A DNA stretch of 64,000 nucleotides from an uncultured Paracoccaceae bacterium (GTDB taxonomy: Bacteria; Pseudomonadota; Alphaproteobacteria; Rhodobacterales; Rhodobacteraceae): assembly GCA_938002605.1 (NCBI GenBank), contig CALLAF010000033.1, positions 1 to 64,000 of the forward strand. The letters run 5' to 3'. The notes under the pieces were generated by a model. The model was not told where the DNA came from and did not search any database. It was given only the letters and a program-made list of their open reading frames with translations. A program made the position numbers and the translations under genes. Within the stretch, counting starts at the first letter, position 1, and the number at the start of each line of letters is the position of its first letter. Below, one piece after another: positions 52,074-60,130 of this stretch.

Positions 52074-53554
52074 ATCCGGCCATCCAACACGGCAACTGCC
52101 ATGCTGGCCTGTTCGACATCATCAAAGGGCAGCACCGTGTCAACGATTGTCTGGCCAGTTTCATGCCCCTTGCCCGCGATCAGCAGCGCATCGCCGGGAC
52201 GCAACATATCAACTGCCCGCAAAATCGCTTCGGCGCGGTCACCAACCTCGATCACGTTGGCCGTGTTTTCGGCGACAGCGCCCGTCATCACAGCGGCACG
52301 AATGGTTGCGGGGTCTTCAGAACGCGGGTTATCATCTGAAACGATCACGATGTCTGCATTCTGTGCGGCAGCCGCGCCCATCAGCGGCCGCTTCCCCGTA
52401 TCCCGGTCCCCGCCTGCGCCGACAATCGCGATAATCCGCCCCATCACATGTGGGCGCATCGCGGTCAGGGCCGTTTTCACTGCATCAGGCGTATGCGCGT
52501 AGTCAACAAAGACTGCAGCGCCATTTTCGCGGGTCGCGGCAAGCTCCATCCGGCCATGTACAGTGCCCAGATGCGGCAGCGCGTCAAAAACATCCTGAGG
52601 CTGCGCCCCCGTCGCGATAACCAGCCCAGCAGCCAGCAACACATTATCTGCCTGAAACCCGCCAATCAGCGCAAGCCGCAGATGATGCGGCTTGCCTTGC
52701 CATTCAAACAGCACGTCTTGCCCTGTCGCATCAAAACGCTGCCCCATCAGCCGCAAACGCGCGGCGTCATCACGGCCAACGCCAATGACTTCTTGGCCAC
52801 GCTCCGCGCAAATCTGCGCAACCAGCGTGCCTTTTGGGTCATCAAGATTGACGACGGCCACACCGTCATCGGCCAAAACACGGGTAAACAGGCCCATCTT
52901 CGCGTCAAAATACGCATCAAAGGTTTCGTGATAATCTAGATGGTCTTGGGTGAAATTCGTGAACCCGGCAGCGGCCAAGACCACGCCATCAAGGCGGCGC
53001 TGATCCAGCCCGTGCGAAGATGCTTCCATCGCGACATGGGTCACCCCGTTTTGCGTGGCCTGCGCCATAACACGGTGCAAGGTGATCGGTTCAGGCGTGG
53101 TATGGCGCAGCGGATGGGTCCACGCCCCTTCGACGCCAGTGGTGCCGATATTTACGCCTGCGAGGTCCATTTCCTCCCAGATTTGGCGGCAAAATGTCGA
53201 AACGGACGTTTTGCCATTCGTCCCGGTCACCGCCACAACCGTTTGCGGATGCGGGCCAAACCAAAGTGACGCGGTTTGCGCCAGCGCTTGGCGCGGATCT
53301 TGTGCGACAATGACAGCAACGCCAGCATCCATCAGCACGTCAGCAGCAATCTGCGCGCCTTTGGCACCTGTCAAAACCGCGGCTGCGCCCATATCCAATG
53401 CTTTAGCGATGAAATTGCCACCATGCACAGTGGCGCCGGGCAAGGCCGCAAAAAGATCACCGGGGGATACGTTGCGGCTGTCCACGGTCAGCCCTTTGAT
53501 CTGGGCCTCGCGACCGCCTTGCGCTGTCAGCCCCAGTTCCGCCAGTGTTTTCAT
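52070..53554 (-). CDS. murE: UDP-MurNAc-L-Ala-D-Glu:meso-diaminopimelate ligase MurE
   Basis: The 494-residue ligase shows the ATP loop VTGTNGKTSVSTF, TTGVEGAWTHPLRHTTPEP in the UDP-MurNAc region, and the mDAP-selective DNPRSEDPATIR motif. The Arg of DNPR binds meso-DAP, so the peptidoglycan is DAP-type. It is 12 bases after ftsI and overlaps murF by four bases. Confidence 0.97.
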   Translation of the reverse strand: MKTLAELGLTAQGGREAQIKGLTVDSRNVSPGDLFAALPGATVHGGNFIAKALDMGAAAVLTGAKGAQIAADVLMDAGVAVIVAQDPRQALAQTASLWFGPHPQTVVAVTGTNGKTSVSTFCRQIWEEMDLAGVNIGTTGVEGAWTHPLRHTTPEPITLHRVMAQATQNGVTHVAMEASSHGLDQRRLDGVVLAAAGFTNFTQDHLDYHETFDAYFDAKMGLFTRVLADDGVAVVNLDDPKGTLVAQICAERGQEVIGVGRDDAARLRLMGQRFDATGQDVLFEWQGKPHHLRLALIGGFQADNVLLAAGLVIATGAQPQDVFDALPHLGTVHGRMELAATRENGAAVFVDYAHTPDAVKTALTAMRPHVMGRIIAIVGAGGDRDTGKRPLMGAAAAQNADIVIVSDDNPRSEDPATIRAAVMTGAVAENTANVIEVGDRAEAILRAVDMLRPGDALLIAGKGHETGQTIVDTVLPFDDVEQASMAVAVLDGRI

Positions 53555-53566
53555 TGTTTGCCTCGA

Positions 53567-55351
53567 TTAATTTGAGGTGAGTGTTACACCGACAGGCTGT
53601 GCGCTGTCCACGTGTGGGCGCAGACCCAAAAGCGGTGCGACACGGCGGATCATTTCAGCAGCAACAGGCACAGCGGTCCACCCAGCAGTGCGGCGGTCTT
53701 CGCCCAGAGTGTAGATTGTCGGCTCGTCCAAGGTCACAATCAATACATATTGCGGATCACTTGCCGGGAACACGGATGCAAAGGTCGCGATAACCTTATC
53801 ATCGTAATAGCCGCCGCCGTTTTCGCGCGCTTTATCAGCGGTTCCGGTTTTCCCGGCGACCTCATAGCCTGCGACCTCACCAAATGATGCGGTGCCGCGC
53901 ACAACGACCTGACGCAGCATATGGACAGCCGATTGCGCGACGGCATCCGACATCACACGTGGGCCAGGTTCTGGGTTATCGACGCGTAGCAATGTCGGTT
54001 CGACCCGCAGCCCGCCGTTTGCGATTGACGCATAAGCCGTCGCCAAATGCAGCGGCGACGTTGACAACCCATGCCCATAAGAAATTGTCATCGCCGATAG
54101 CTCTGACCAATTGGCGGGCAGCAAAGGTTTGCCTGTCGGAGCTTCGACCATCTCAATCGGCGTAGGCTGCAAGAAACCCAAAGTATTTAAGAATGCGCGC
54201 TGACGATCTGCGCCGATTTGCATGGCAATCCGCGCCGTCCCCACATTCGAGGATTCGACGATCACATCCGTGGTCGACAGCTCTGGCCCGTAGTCGTGGA
54301 AATCACGGATTCGGAACCGCCCCCAAGTGAGCGGCCCTTGCGTGTCGATCATCGTGTTGGCGTTGACCAATCCCAGCTCCATCGCCTGTGCGACAGCAAA
54401 AATCTTAAACGTGGATCCCAGCTCGTAGACCCCCTGCACCGCGCGGTTAAACAACGGGCTGTCAGATTGGTCGCCCGTGGTCAGCACACGCGGACGGTTG
54501 TTGGGATCAAAATCAGGAAGCGAGACCATAGAAATGATTTCGCCGGTGTGCGCATCCATCAAGATAGAGGTCGCGCCCTTTGCGCTCATGATCGACATGC
54601 CGCCGGCAAGCACCTCTTCGGATGCAGCTTGCACCGTCAGATCAATCGACAATTCCAGTGGCGCGCCTTCGTTCGCGGGATCACGCAAGAACCCGTCGAA
54701 CTGGCGTTCAACACCTGCAACACCGATAACCTCGGCGCTAGCCACACCTTCACGGCCGTAGCTGGCACCGCCAAGGATGTGCGCCGCAATCGGCCCGTTC
54801 GGGTAAAGCCGCATTTCACGCGGCCCAAACAACAGACCGGGGCTGCCGATGTCATGCACGGCTTGCATCTGTTCAGGGCTGATCTGGCGTCTGATCCACA
54901 AAAAACGGCGCTCGCCCGTGAAATCCTCAAGCAGTTCATCGGCGTCAAGTTCTGGAAAAATTGCGGCAAGCCCGGTTGCGGCATGTTCCGGATCAATCAT
55001 ATCGCGCGGATGTGCATAAAGCGAATGGGTCGCGAGGTTCGTCGCCAGCATCCGCCCATTGCGGTCCACAATATCAGAACGTTGGCCAATAATCGGATTG
55101 CCGACAGTGGCCGCTCGCGGCTCCATCGGGACAGAGGATGCAAGCGTTCCCATCCGCGCGCCGATGGTCACAAAGGCGCAAAAAAACGCAAGCCCTAACA
55201 CCAGCAACCGCCCTTCAGCGCGTTGGCGGGCTTTGTCGTGCATTTCTGCGTGACGTTTTGCGCGAATTTCGGCCTCGATCGCGTCGGGGTTTTCACCAGA
55301 AGCACGGGCTTTGAGGATACGTGCAAGTGGACGCAGCGGTGTACGGGTCAT
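53567..55351 (-). CDS. ftsI: Division-specific penicillin-binding protein FtsI
   Basis: The 594-residue class B PBP has a cytoplasmic N-terminus, one helix (about 47-66), a PBP dimerisation domain and a transpeptidase domain. The active-site motifs are STFK (in YELGSTFKIFA), SSN (in VIVESSNVG) and KTG (in VAGKTGTADK). It cross-links septal peptidoglycan. Its ATG overlaps the stop of ftsL by four bases. Confidence 0.97.
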   Translation of the reverse strand: MTRTPLRPLARILKARASGENPDAIEAEIRAKRHAEMHDKARQRAEGRLLVLGLAFFCAFVTIGARMGTLASSVPMEPRAATVGNPIIGQRSDIVDRNGRMLATNLATHSLYAHPRDMIDPEHAATGLAAIFPELDADELLEDFTGERRFLWIRRQISPEQMQAVHDIGSPGLLFGPREMRLYPNGPIAAHILGGASYGREGVASAEVIGVAGVERQFDGFLRDPANEGAPLELSIDLTVQAASEEVLAGGMSIMSAKGATSILMDAHTGEIISMVSLPDFDPNNRPRVLTTGDQSDSPLFNRAVQGVYELGSTFKIFAVAQAMELGLVNANTMIDTQGPLTWGRFRIRDFHDYGPELSTTDVIVESSNVGTARIAMQIGADRQRAFLNTLGFLQPTPIEMVEAPTGKPLLPANWSELSAMTISYGHGLSTSPLHLATAYASIANGGLRVEPTLLRVDNPEPGPRVMSDAVAQSAVHMLRQVVVRGTASFGEVAGYEVAGKTGTADKARENGGGYYDDKVIATFASVFPASDPQYVLIVTLDEPTIYTLGEDRRTAGWTAVPVAAEMIRRVAPLLGLRPHVDSAQPVGVTLTSN

Positions 55352-55707
55352 AGCGCGCCATCCTCTGGCACAAAGACGCCACTTGAAAGCGTCACTGAAT
55401 TCGTGATCGGCGCGATAGGCGGCAGCGGATAGATGATCTGATCCACGCGACCAAAGGCCTCTGGCATGATCGGCAAAAGGCCCAAGCGGTCAAAATTCAG
55501 CTCGGCCAAATCCGCGAGCCTGTCAGGACGGTTCAGATAAGCCCATTCCGCACGCAACATGCCCAAGCGTTCATGTGCTGCACCAATCTGTGCGTGCAGA
55601 TCACGGGTTTCGCGCATGGTGGCCTGCGTTTTATAGTTTTCCTGATAAGCCCAAAACGCCAGCCCCATCACTGCGAAAGCTGCCATAATAAAAAGGAATC
55701 CGCGCAT
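55348..55707 (-). CDS. ftsL: Cell division protein FtsL
   Basis: The 119-residue bitopic protein has a single N-terminal helix (MRGFLFIMAAFAVMGLAFWA), then a short coiled-coil-like periplasmic segment (TRDLHAQIGAAHERLGMLRA) and the ADLAELNFDRLGL tail. FtsL sequences are poorly conserved; the place between rsmH and ftsI and the topology identify it. Its start is one base after the rsmH stop. Confidence 0.9.
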   Translation of the reverse strand: MRGFLFIMAAFAVMGLAFWAYQENYKTQATMRETRDLHAQIGAAHERLGMLRAEWAYLNRPDRLADLAELNFDRLGLLPIMPEAFGRVDQIIYPLPPIAPITNSVTLSSGVFVPEDGAL

Positions 55708-56691
55708 CTACCGCCCCCCTCTTTGTTTTTTCATCGGCATGCCCAAATCAGCCGGGTCAATATCTTGCGCGGGCGCATCCGTGCGGAATGCGACACGCAA
55801 CTTGGCTGACCGCGACCGTGGATTTTCTTCTAGCTCTTGCACATCGGGGCCGATCGCCTTGCGCTTTTCAATCCGGAACGCTGGCGTGATTTGGGCCACT
55901 TCGGGCGCATAACGGTTTGCGTTGGCCGTATTGCCTGATCGGGCCTGCAAGAACCGTTTGACCATGCGGTCCTCGACAGAATGAAAGGTCACGACGGCCA
56001 GTTGACCACCGGGTTTCAGCGCACGTTCAGCGGCCATCAGCCCTTCGGCCAATTCGCCATATTCATTGTTCACGGCAATCCGCAGCGCTTGAAACGTGCG
56101 GGTGGCGGGATGGGATTGTTTCGGCTTTGCGCGCGGCAAACAGCTTTCAACAACCTTGGCTAGCTGCAAAGTCGACGTTAGCGGGCGCGCGGCAACAATC
56201 GCGCGCGCGATGCGACGCGACGCGCGTTCTTCACCATAAAGATAAATGATATCAGCAAGTTCAGATTCGTCCGCTGTGTTGCACAGATCCGCGGCTGACG
56301 GCCCATCTTGCGACATGCGCATATCAAGCGGCCCGTCGCGCATGAACGAAAACCCCCGCTCAGCCAAATCAAGCTGCATAGAGCTGACCCCAAGGTCCAG
56401 CACAACGCCGTCAAGATCAGATGCATAGTCATCAAGCTTAGAAAACGTGCCAAGCTGCATCTTGATCCGGTCGCCATAAGCCCCCGCCCAGTCAGCGGCC
56501 ATCTCAAACGCAAGCGGATCGCGATCAACGCCAATCACTTGATCCGCACCAGCGGCCAACAGTTCACGGGTATACCCCCCCGCCCCAAATGTGCCGTCTA
56601 GCCAGACGCCAGAAACGGGCGAAACCGCTGCGATGAGCGGTCGGATAAGGACTGGAATGTGCGGCTTGCCGTTTGCGGGATCAGACATCAT
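55708..56691 (-). CDS. rsmH: 16S rRNA m4C1402 methyltransferase RsmH (MraW)
   Basis: The 327-residue enzyme has [20 protein letters not shown] at the start, the SAM-binding [20 protein letters not shown] and [12 protein letters not shown], and the late [20 protein letters not shown]. It methylates C1402 of 16S rRNA. It is seven bases after mraZ and is coupled with ftsL. Confidence 0.97.
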   Translation of the reverse strand: MMSDPANGKPHIPVLIRPLIAAVSPVSGVWLDGTFGAGGYTRELLAAGADQVIGVDRDPLAFEMAADWAGAYGDRIKMQLGTFSKLDDYASDLDGVVLDLGVSSMQLDLAERGFSFMRDGPLDMRMSQDGPSAADLCNTADESELADIIYLYGEERASRRIARAIVAARPLTSTLQLAKVVESCLPRAKPKQSHPATRTFQALRIAVNNEYGELAEGLMAAERALKPGGQLAVVTFHSVEDRMVKRFLQARSGNTANANRYAPEVAQITPAFRIEKRKAIGPDVQELEENPRSRSAKLRVAFRTDAPAQDIDPADLGMPMKKQRGGR

Positions 56692-56697
56692 ACATCC

Positions 56698-57192
56698 CTA
56701 TTCATCCAGCAAGCTCAGCGGATCAAAATCGTCGCCCTGCGCGTCCAACCAATCGGTCATATCATCTGCAATCTCGGCCGCATATGTTTCGGCTTTCCAG
56801 ATTTCAAAATGATCGCCAAGACCGCTGAACTTCAACTCGCCATCTGTCAGGCCCAGCTTTTGGCGCTGTTTGATCGGCATGACCGTGCGCCCGTCTTTAT
56901 CAACGTCGAGCTTAATCGACTGACCGATGATCAAGCGGGACAGCTTTTTCTTATTCGCAGACCCGCGCGGCAACGCGTTGATTTGATCCACAAGCGCTGT
57001 GAATTCGGCAACGGTGTAGCCATGCAATTGATTCTTCAGGTGATCGCCATACAAAAGATACATGCGCGGACATAGGCCCGTGGTCCATTCAGGGTCGCCA
57101 GATTCAAGCACACGACGAAAATCAGCAGGGATCGACATGCGCCCCTTACTGTCCACCTTTTGGGTGTGTTCGCCTGTGAAACTTAGACCCAC
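56698..57192 (-). CDS. mraZ: MraZ, DNA-binding regulator of the dcw cluster
   Basis: The 164-residue protein has two SpoVT/AbrB-like halves, starting FTGEHTQKVDSKGRMSIPAD and repeated as LDVDKDGRTVMPIKQRQKLG. MraZ represses its own cluster by binding upstream direct repeats. The start is a GTG (57192); the nearest upstream in-frame codon is the stop at 57208-57210, so no earlier start is possible. A GGGAC-rich stretch covers the ribosome site. The leader includes a UpsM-like RNA. Confidence 0.95.
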   Translation of the reverse strand: MGLSFTGEHTQKVDSKGRMSIPADFRRVLESGDPEWTTGLCPRMYLLYGDHLKNQLHGYTVAEFTALVDQINALPRGSANKKKLSRLIIGQSIKLDVDKDGRTVMPIKQRQKLGLTDGELKFSGLGDHFEIWKAETYAAEIADDMTDWLDAQGDDFDPLSLLDE

Positions 57193-57206
57193 TGTCCCTT
57201 GGTCCC
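57186..57206 (-). promoter_or_regulatory. GGGAC repeats at the mraZ ribosome site
   Basis: On the minus strand GGGAC, GGGAC and GGGTC follow each other every eight bases, from 57206 to 57186, and overlap the GTG start. They could be MraZ-binding repeats (the known boxes are GTGGGN-like, ten bases apart in E. coli) or just the purine-rich ribosome site. Spacing of eight does not match the E. coli pattern, so the case is open. Confidence 0.35.
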
Positions 57207-57246
57207 TTTAACCTGTTACGCGCGCCGCAATCTGCGGCCTTGGATG

Positions 57247-57425
57247 TAGAAACGGCGGATCGTGCAACTGCCACTGCGCGATCCGCCGTCCTCCCCTCGT
57301 TGGGGGAAAAGTCCGACTGCGCGTGCCACCTGGGGGATGTCTGCTCGCTCACGCGCCGGATCTGTTTTCGAAAAAGACGAAGCCTGTATGAAACCTGCTT
57401 GTGCCGGTTGGGGTTCTTTTGCCCC
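57247..57425 (-). ncRNA. UpsM-like leader RNA upstream of mraZ
   Basis: In Rhodobacter sphaeroides, UpsM is an abundant RNA formed by premature termination in the 5' UTR of mraZ. Here the minus strand upstream of mraZ holds ACGGCGGATCG and CGATCCGCCGT (57252-57289), a perfect 11-base stem with a 16-base loop followed by TTTCT, a plausible terminator about 60 bases before the mraZ start. A CATAAT at 57431-57436 fits a -10 box, giving an RNA of about 180 bases. No clear -35 is seen, so the 5' end is a guess. Position and hairpin support the call. Confidence 0.55.
57252..57289 (-). terminator. Terminator hairpin of the mraZ leader
   Basis: The minus strand has ACGGCGGATCG then CGATCCGCCGT, pairing perfectly over 11 bases with a 16-base loop, followed by TTTCTAC. 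It would end most leader transcripts about 60 bases before mraZ. Confidence 0.7.
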
Positions 57426-57807
57426 GATTAATTATGTGTCCGTCGTTTCCGTACATCTGTTTTGACAGGTCATTGCAGTCCGATCAATAGTTTTCTGGGA
57501 ATTCATGGAACTAGATGGGGAAATCCGCCTATTGCAAATTTTGGCACACACAAAGAATCCTCAATAATCTTGGAAATTGTAGCGGAATACGCAACAACGG
57601 GCACCAGATATGGTAGACGATTACAAGGTAATGCCCGCCACTAAATTCCGAAATTTTTTTTGATTTTTCTTCGCGAACAACCCAATTCGGGATAAATTCG
57701 GCCGAACACCGCTATATCCGAACCGAATCTTAGTTAGATTCCAGATAATCCCAGAGATCCCACATAAAGGCCATTTACCTGTGACACCCCCGCCACAGCG
57801 CCGATGG
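57426..57807. other. AT-rich non-coding stretch between mraZ leader and GNAT gene
   Basis: No gene is supported here. The stretch is AT-rich and holds a run of T (57653-57660), a cluster of TTCGG and CCGAA pentamers between 57686 and 57728, and GANTC sites (57555, 57725 and 57737), the target of the cell-cycle methylase CcrM. Short open frames (for example 57462-57644) show no ribosome site or protein character. The mraZ-cluster promoter probably lies at its left edge. Confidence 0.5.
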
Positions 57808-58293
57808 CTAGATCAGCGACTTATACATGATGTGGGCTGAAACCATACCGCTGTCGGGGTGCGCAAACGCATCTGGAATAGTCCCAAGGGTGGCAAACCC
57901 CATATCGCGCCAAAGCTTGAGCGCGTAAGTATTACTGTCGAGCACAAAGTTAAATTGCATCGCCGTGTAGCCCATTTCGCGGGCAGCATCTTGACTATGC
58001 GCACACATCTTTCGGGCAAGCCCCTGCCCGCGCGCAGCTTCGCCGACAATGTAACCGCAATTACAGATATGCGCGCCACCACCTTGGTGGTTGGTTTTTA
58101 TATAGTAGGTACCAACGATACCTTCGGAGGTTTCCGCGACATAGGTTGCCGCCGCCCCCATCCAATAGCTGCGCGCCGCCTCTTGGGAAATCTCGGGATC
58201 AACCGCGTAGGTCGTGCCCGCGCGAAACACATCGCGTAGCAATGGCCAGATCGCCCCCCAATCATCACACGTTGCAAGACGCAGTTTGATCAT
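57808..58293 (-). CDS. GNAT family N-acetyltransferase
   Basis: The 161-residue protein has the GNAT core with CNCGYIVGEAARGQGLARKM (acetyl-CoA pyrophosphate loop R-G-Q-G-L-A near residues 88-93) and NTYALKLWRDMGF. It ends at an AAT-rich region. Its start overlaps the end of the mrp gene by four bases. Substrate is unknown; family assignment is strong. Confidence 0.93.
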   Translation of the reverse strand: MIKLRLATCDDWGAIWPLLRDVFRAGTTYAVDPEISQEAARSYWMGAAATYVAETSEGIVGTYYIKTNHQGGGAHICNCGYIVGEAARGQGLARKMCAHSQDAAREMGYTAMQFNFVLDSNTYALKLWRDMGFATLGTIPDAFAHPDSGMVSAHIMYKSLI

Positions 58294-59363
58294 GCCATAC
58301 CGCCATCGATAAAACGGCGTGCCAATGTCCGGTAAGCCTCCGCCATAGGCGTATCTCCCGCAGCAATTGGGATCCCTGCGTCACCCGCGAGACGCGTATC
58401 AAGATCAATCGGCAGCGCACCTAGCAATGGCACGCCCATCTTATCCGCCTCAGCAGCCACACCACCATGCCCAAAAATATGGGATTCATGGCCGCAACTC
58501 GGGCAATGGAAGGTCGACATGTTTTCGATCAAGCCCAGAACAGGTGTCTTTAACGTGTTAAACATGTCGATCGCCTTGCGCGCATCGATCAAAGCCACAT
58601 CCTGGGGCGTCGAAACAACAACAGCCCCCGTCAGGTTGGTTTTCTGGCATAGCGTGAGCTGCACATCACCCGTGCCCGGCGGAAGATCGACAAGAAGCAC
58701 ATCCAATTCCCCCCATTCAACCTGCCCCAGCATCTGCTGGAGCGCGCCCATCAACATCGACCCACGCCAGACGACCGCCTTATCAGGATCAACCATCAAG
58801 CCAATCGACATCACGGTGACGCCATGCGCCTGCAAAGGAATGATGGTTTTACCATCGGGACTGGCAGGGCGCTTGGTCACACCCATCATGCGCGGCTGGC
58901 TGGGGCCATAGATATCAGCATCCAATAGGCCGACACGGCGCCCCTCACGAGCCAAGGCGACAGCAAGGTTCGATGACACGGTTGATTTGCCAACGCCCCC
59001 CTTCCCTGACCCAATCGCAAGAATGCGGCTCACACCCGGCACGGACGCAGGGCCCGCCTGCGGGGTCGGGTGGCGACCGACCTTTAGCGTTGGGGCCTCT
59101 GGTGCTTTGGGGGCCGGACCATGCGCCGTTAAGATAACAGAGACAGACTGCACCCCATCCAACGCACCCACCAGTTCCTCTGCTGCCTTGCGGATTGGCT
59201 CCATCTTGGCCGCATCTTCCGGCGTCGGTGCTTCGATCACAAAACGCACAGCGCCCGATTCGACGTTTAATGCGCGGACCATGTCACGCGACACAAGATT
59301 CTTACCATCAGGTAAAACCAGTCGCGTCAATTCGCCCAAAATTTCATCACGCGTAATCGCCAT
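58290..59363 (-). CDS. Mrp/ApbC Fe-S cluster carrier ATPase
   Basis: The 357-residue protein has an N-terminal DUF59-like domain (about 1-85), a proline-rich linker, and a ParA-like ATPase with the deviant Walker A GSGKGGVGKST (about 118-128) and the cluster site FHCPSCGHESHIFG near residue 275. It carries Fe-S clusters to target proteins. Start MAITRDE (59363) is preferred over an ATG four codons earlier. It is coupled to the downstream GNAT gene. Confidence 0.95.
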   Translation of the reverse strand: MAITRDEILGELTRLVLPDGKNLVSRDMVRALNVESGAVRFVIEAPTPEDAAKMEPIRKAAEELVGALDGVQSVSVILTAHGPAPKAPEAPTLKVGRHPTPQAGPASVPGVSRILAIGSGKGGVGKSTVSSNLAVALAREGRRVGLLDADIYGPSQPRMMGVTKRPASPDGKTIIPLQAHGVTVMSIGLMVDPDKAVVWRGSMLMGALQQMLGQVEWGELDVLLVDLPPGTGDVQLTLCQKTNLTGAVVVSTPQDVALIDARKAIDMFNTLKTPVLGLIENMSTFHCPSCGHESHIFGHGGVAAEADKMGVPLLGALPIDLDTRLAGDAGIPIAAGDTPMAEAYRTLARRFIDGGMA

Positions 59364-59481
59364 GTCTGACCCCACCTTTTCAAACCGTCCACTTTATAGA
59401 CAACTTCTGGCACGTTTTAAGCAAACCACAAGCCCAAGTGGGCAGCGCCTTGAATATGTGACAGAAAAATGACGCTAGGTC

Positions 59482-59518
59482 AGCAATGCTTATGCATTTT
59501 CTGCATAGCGGCATTGCT
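59482..59518. other. Stem-loop in the mrp/DUF1127 intergenic region
   Basis: AGCAATGC and GCATTGCT pair over eight bases, with an inner TATGCA-TGCATA stem. It lies between divergent genes mrp and the DUF1127 gene, about 100 bases before the latter. It could be a binding site, a leader structure on the mrp message, or a cruciform. Confidence 0.4.
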
Positions 59519-59528
59519 CATTCGTCCA

Positions 59529-59557
59529 TTGTGCAACCGCAGCATATTCCTCCATAA
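59529..59557 (+). promoter_or_regulatory. Candidate heat-shock-type promoter of the CcaF1/CcsR unit
   Basis: TTGTGC (59529-59534) and CCATAA (59552-59557) are 17 bases apart and lie about 60 bases before the DUF1127 start. In R. sphaeroides the same unit is transcribed by the stress sigma factors RpoHI and RpoHII. The match to their consensus is only partial, and the site is suggested by position. Confidence 0.35.
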
Positions 59558-59616
59558 AGGGGTCAACAAAGCGACACGGGTCGCAACGACGCAAACAAGA
59601 TAGACGAGACGAAGTA

Positions 59617-59835
59617 ATGGCTTATCAAGTACAAACACAGTTCGCAGGCGCCTCATTTGGTGCGCGCTTCAACGCATTCCGCAACGACATCGCGCAGAAA
59701 TTCGCAGCTCACAAAGTATACACATCCACAGTGAACGAACTGCAAGCGCTTTCAAATCGCGAACTGGCAGACTTGGCCATCAACCGCTCTGAAATCAAAC
59801 GTATCGCCCTCGAGGCCGCATACGGCAATCAATAA
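59617..59835 (+). CDS. DUF1127 protein, CcaF1-like RNA-binding factor
   Basis: The 72-residue protein has an N-terminal segment MAYQVQTQFAGASFGARFNA and the DUF1127 core VNELQALSNRELADLAINRS with EIKRIALEAAYGNQ at the end. In R. sphaeroides the gene in the same place (CcaF1) encodes a small RNA-binding protein cotranscribed with the CcsR sRNAs; it affects their maturation and levels. Here seven hairpins with CCUCC-type loops begin six bases after its stop. The role is inferred from that synteny and the family. Confidence 0.88.
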   Translation: MAYQVQTQFAGASFGARFNAFRNDIAQKFAAHKVYTSTVNELQALSNRELADLAINRSEIKRIALEAAYGNQ

Positions 59836-59841
59836 GGATCG

Positions 59842-59873
59842 GAGCTACCGCTTCCTCCCTGAAAAGGTAGCTC
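59842..59873 (+). ncRNA. CcsR-type hairpin 1
   Basis: GAGCTACC and GGTAGCTC form a perfect eight-base stem; the 16-base loop contains TTCCTCCC, a shortened form of the CCUCCUCCC motif. Confidence 0.85.
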
Positions 59874-59878
59874 TGTAA

Positions 59879-59913
59879 GACCCACGCTCTCTCCTCCTCC
59901 CTGAGTTTGGGTC
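59879..59913 (+). ncRNA. CcsR-type hairpin 2
   Basis: GACCCA and TGGGTC form the outer stem, with CTC-GAG inside a two-by-two mismatch; the loop carries CTCCTCCTCCC, which includes a perfect CCTCCTCCC. Confidence 0.85.
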
Positions 59914-59918
59914 ACATT

Positions 59919-59960
59919 TAAGGTGGCGACATTCACCTCCTCCCGGATGTCGCCACTTTA
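59919..59960 (+). ncRNA. CcsR-type hairpin 3
   Basis: GTGGCGACAT (59923-59932) and ATGTCGCCAC (59947-59956) pair perfectly over ten bases, extended outward by a G-U pair and A-T pairs. The loop contains CCTCCTCCC. Confidence 0.88.
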
Positions 59961-59968
59961 CACCAGTT

Positions 59969-60000
59969 TCGGAACCGCCACCTCCTCCCGGCGGAACCGA
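59969..60000 (+). ncRNA. CcsR-type hairpin 4
   Basis: TCGG-CCGA and CCGCC-GGCGG stems are separated by an AA/AA internal mismatch; the loop is A followed by CCTCCTCCC. The mismatch makes this member less stable than the others. Confidence 0.85.
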
Positions 60001-60006
60001 TCATAC

Positions 60007-60044
60007 CGCAGGTCGCGCTCACCTCCTCCCGAGCAACCCCTGCG
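60007..60044 (+). ncRNA. CcsR-type hairpin 5
   Basis: CGCAGG and CCTGCG form the outer stem, GCTC and GAGC the inner stem with a small asymmetric internal loop. The loop contains CCTCCTCCC. Confidence 0.83.
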
Positions 60045-60048
60045 AGGA

Positions 60049-60086
60049 AGCGCCTCGCTCTTCTCCTCCCAGAGTAAGCAGGCGCT
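60049..60086 (+). ncRNA. CcsR-type hairpin 6
   Basis: AGCGCCT and AGGCGCT pair over seven bases, with an inner CTCT-AGAG stem. The loop has TCTCCTCCC, one base off the motif. Confidence 0.83.
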
Positions 60087-60096
60087 GATCATAGAG

Positions 60097-60130
60097 ACGG
60101 TCATGCCCACCTCCTCCCGGGCATGACCGT
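60097..60130 (+). ncRNA. CcsR-type hairpin 7, terminator form
   Basis: ACGGTCATGCCC and GGGCATGACCGT pair perfectly over 12 bases with the loop ACCTCCTCCC. It is the most stable hairpin of the series and is followed directly by a T-run, so it both carries the motif and ends the transcript. Confidence 0.9.

Noticed and set aside
54218-55198. 326-codon plus-strand frame opposite ftsI
   Set aside because: It is the shadow of ftsI; no ribosome site and no family.
57300-57440. AAAGTCCG near 57309 resembling the first conserved block of RNase P RNA
   Set aside because: The other conserved blocks, including the ACAGAA region near the 3' end, are missing, and the strand is opposite to the leader RNA.
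57462-57644. 60-codon open frame on the plus strand in the AT-rich region
   Set aside because: No ribosome site, no family, and composition like non-coding DNA.
59842-60130. Regular repeats that could be read as a CRISPR array
   Set aside because: Only the loop motif repeats; arms differ and pair with each other, unit spacing is irregular, and no cas gene is near. A hairpin series fits better.
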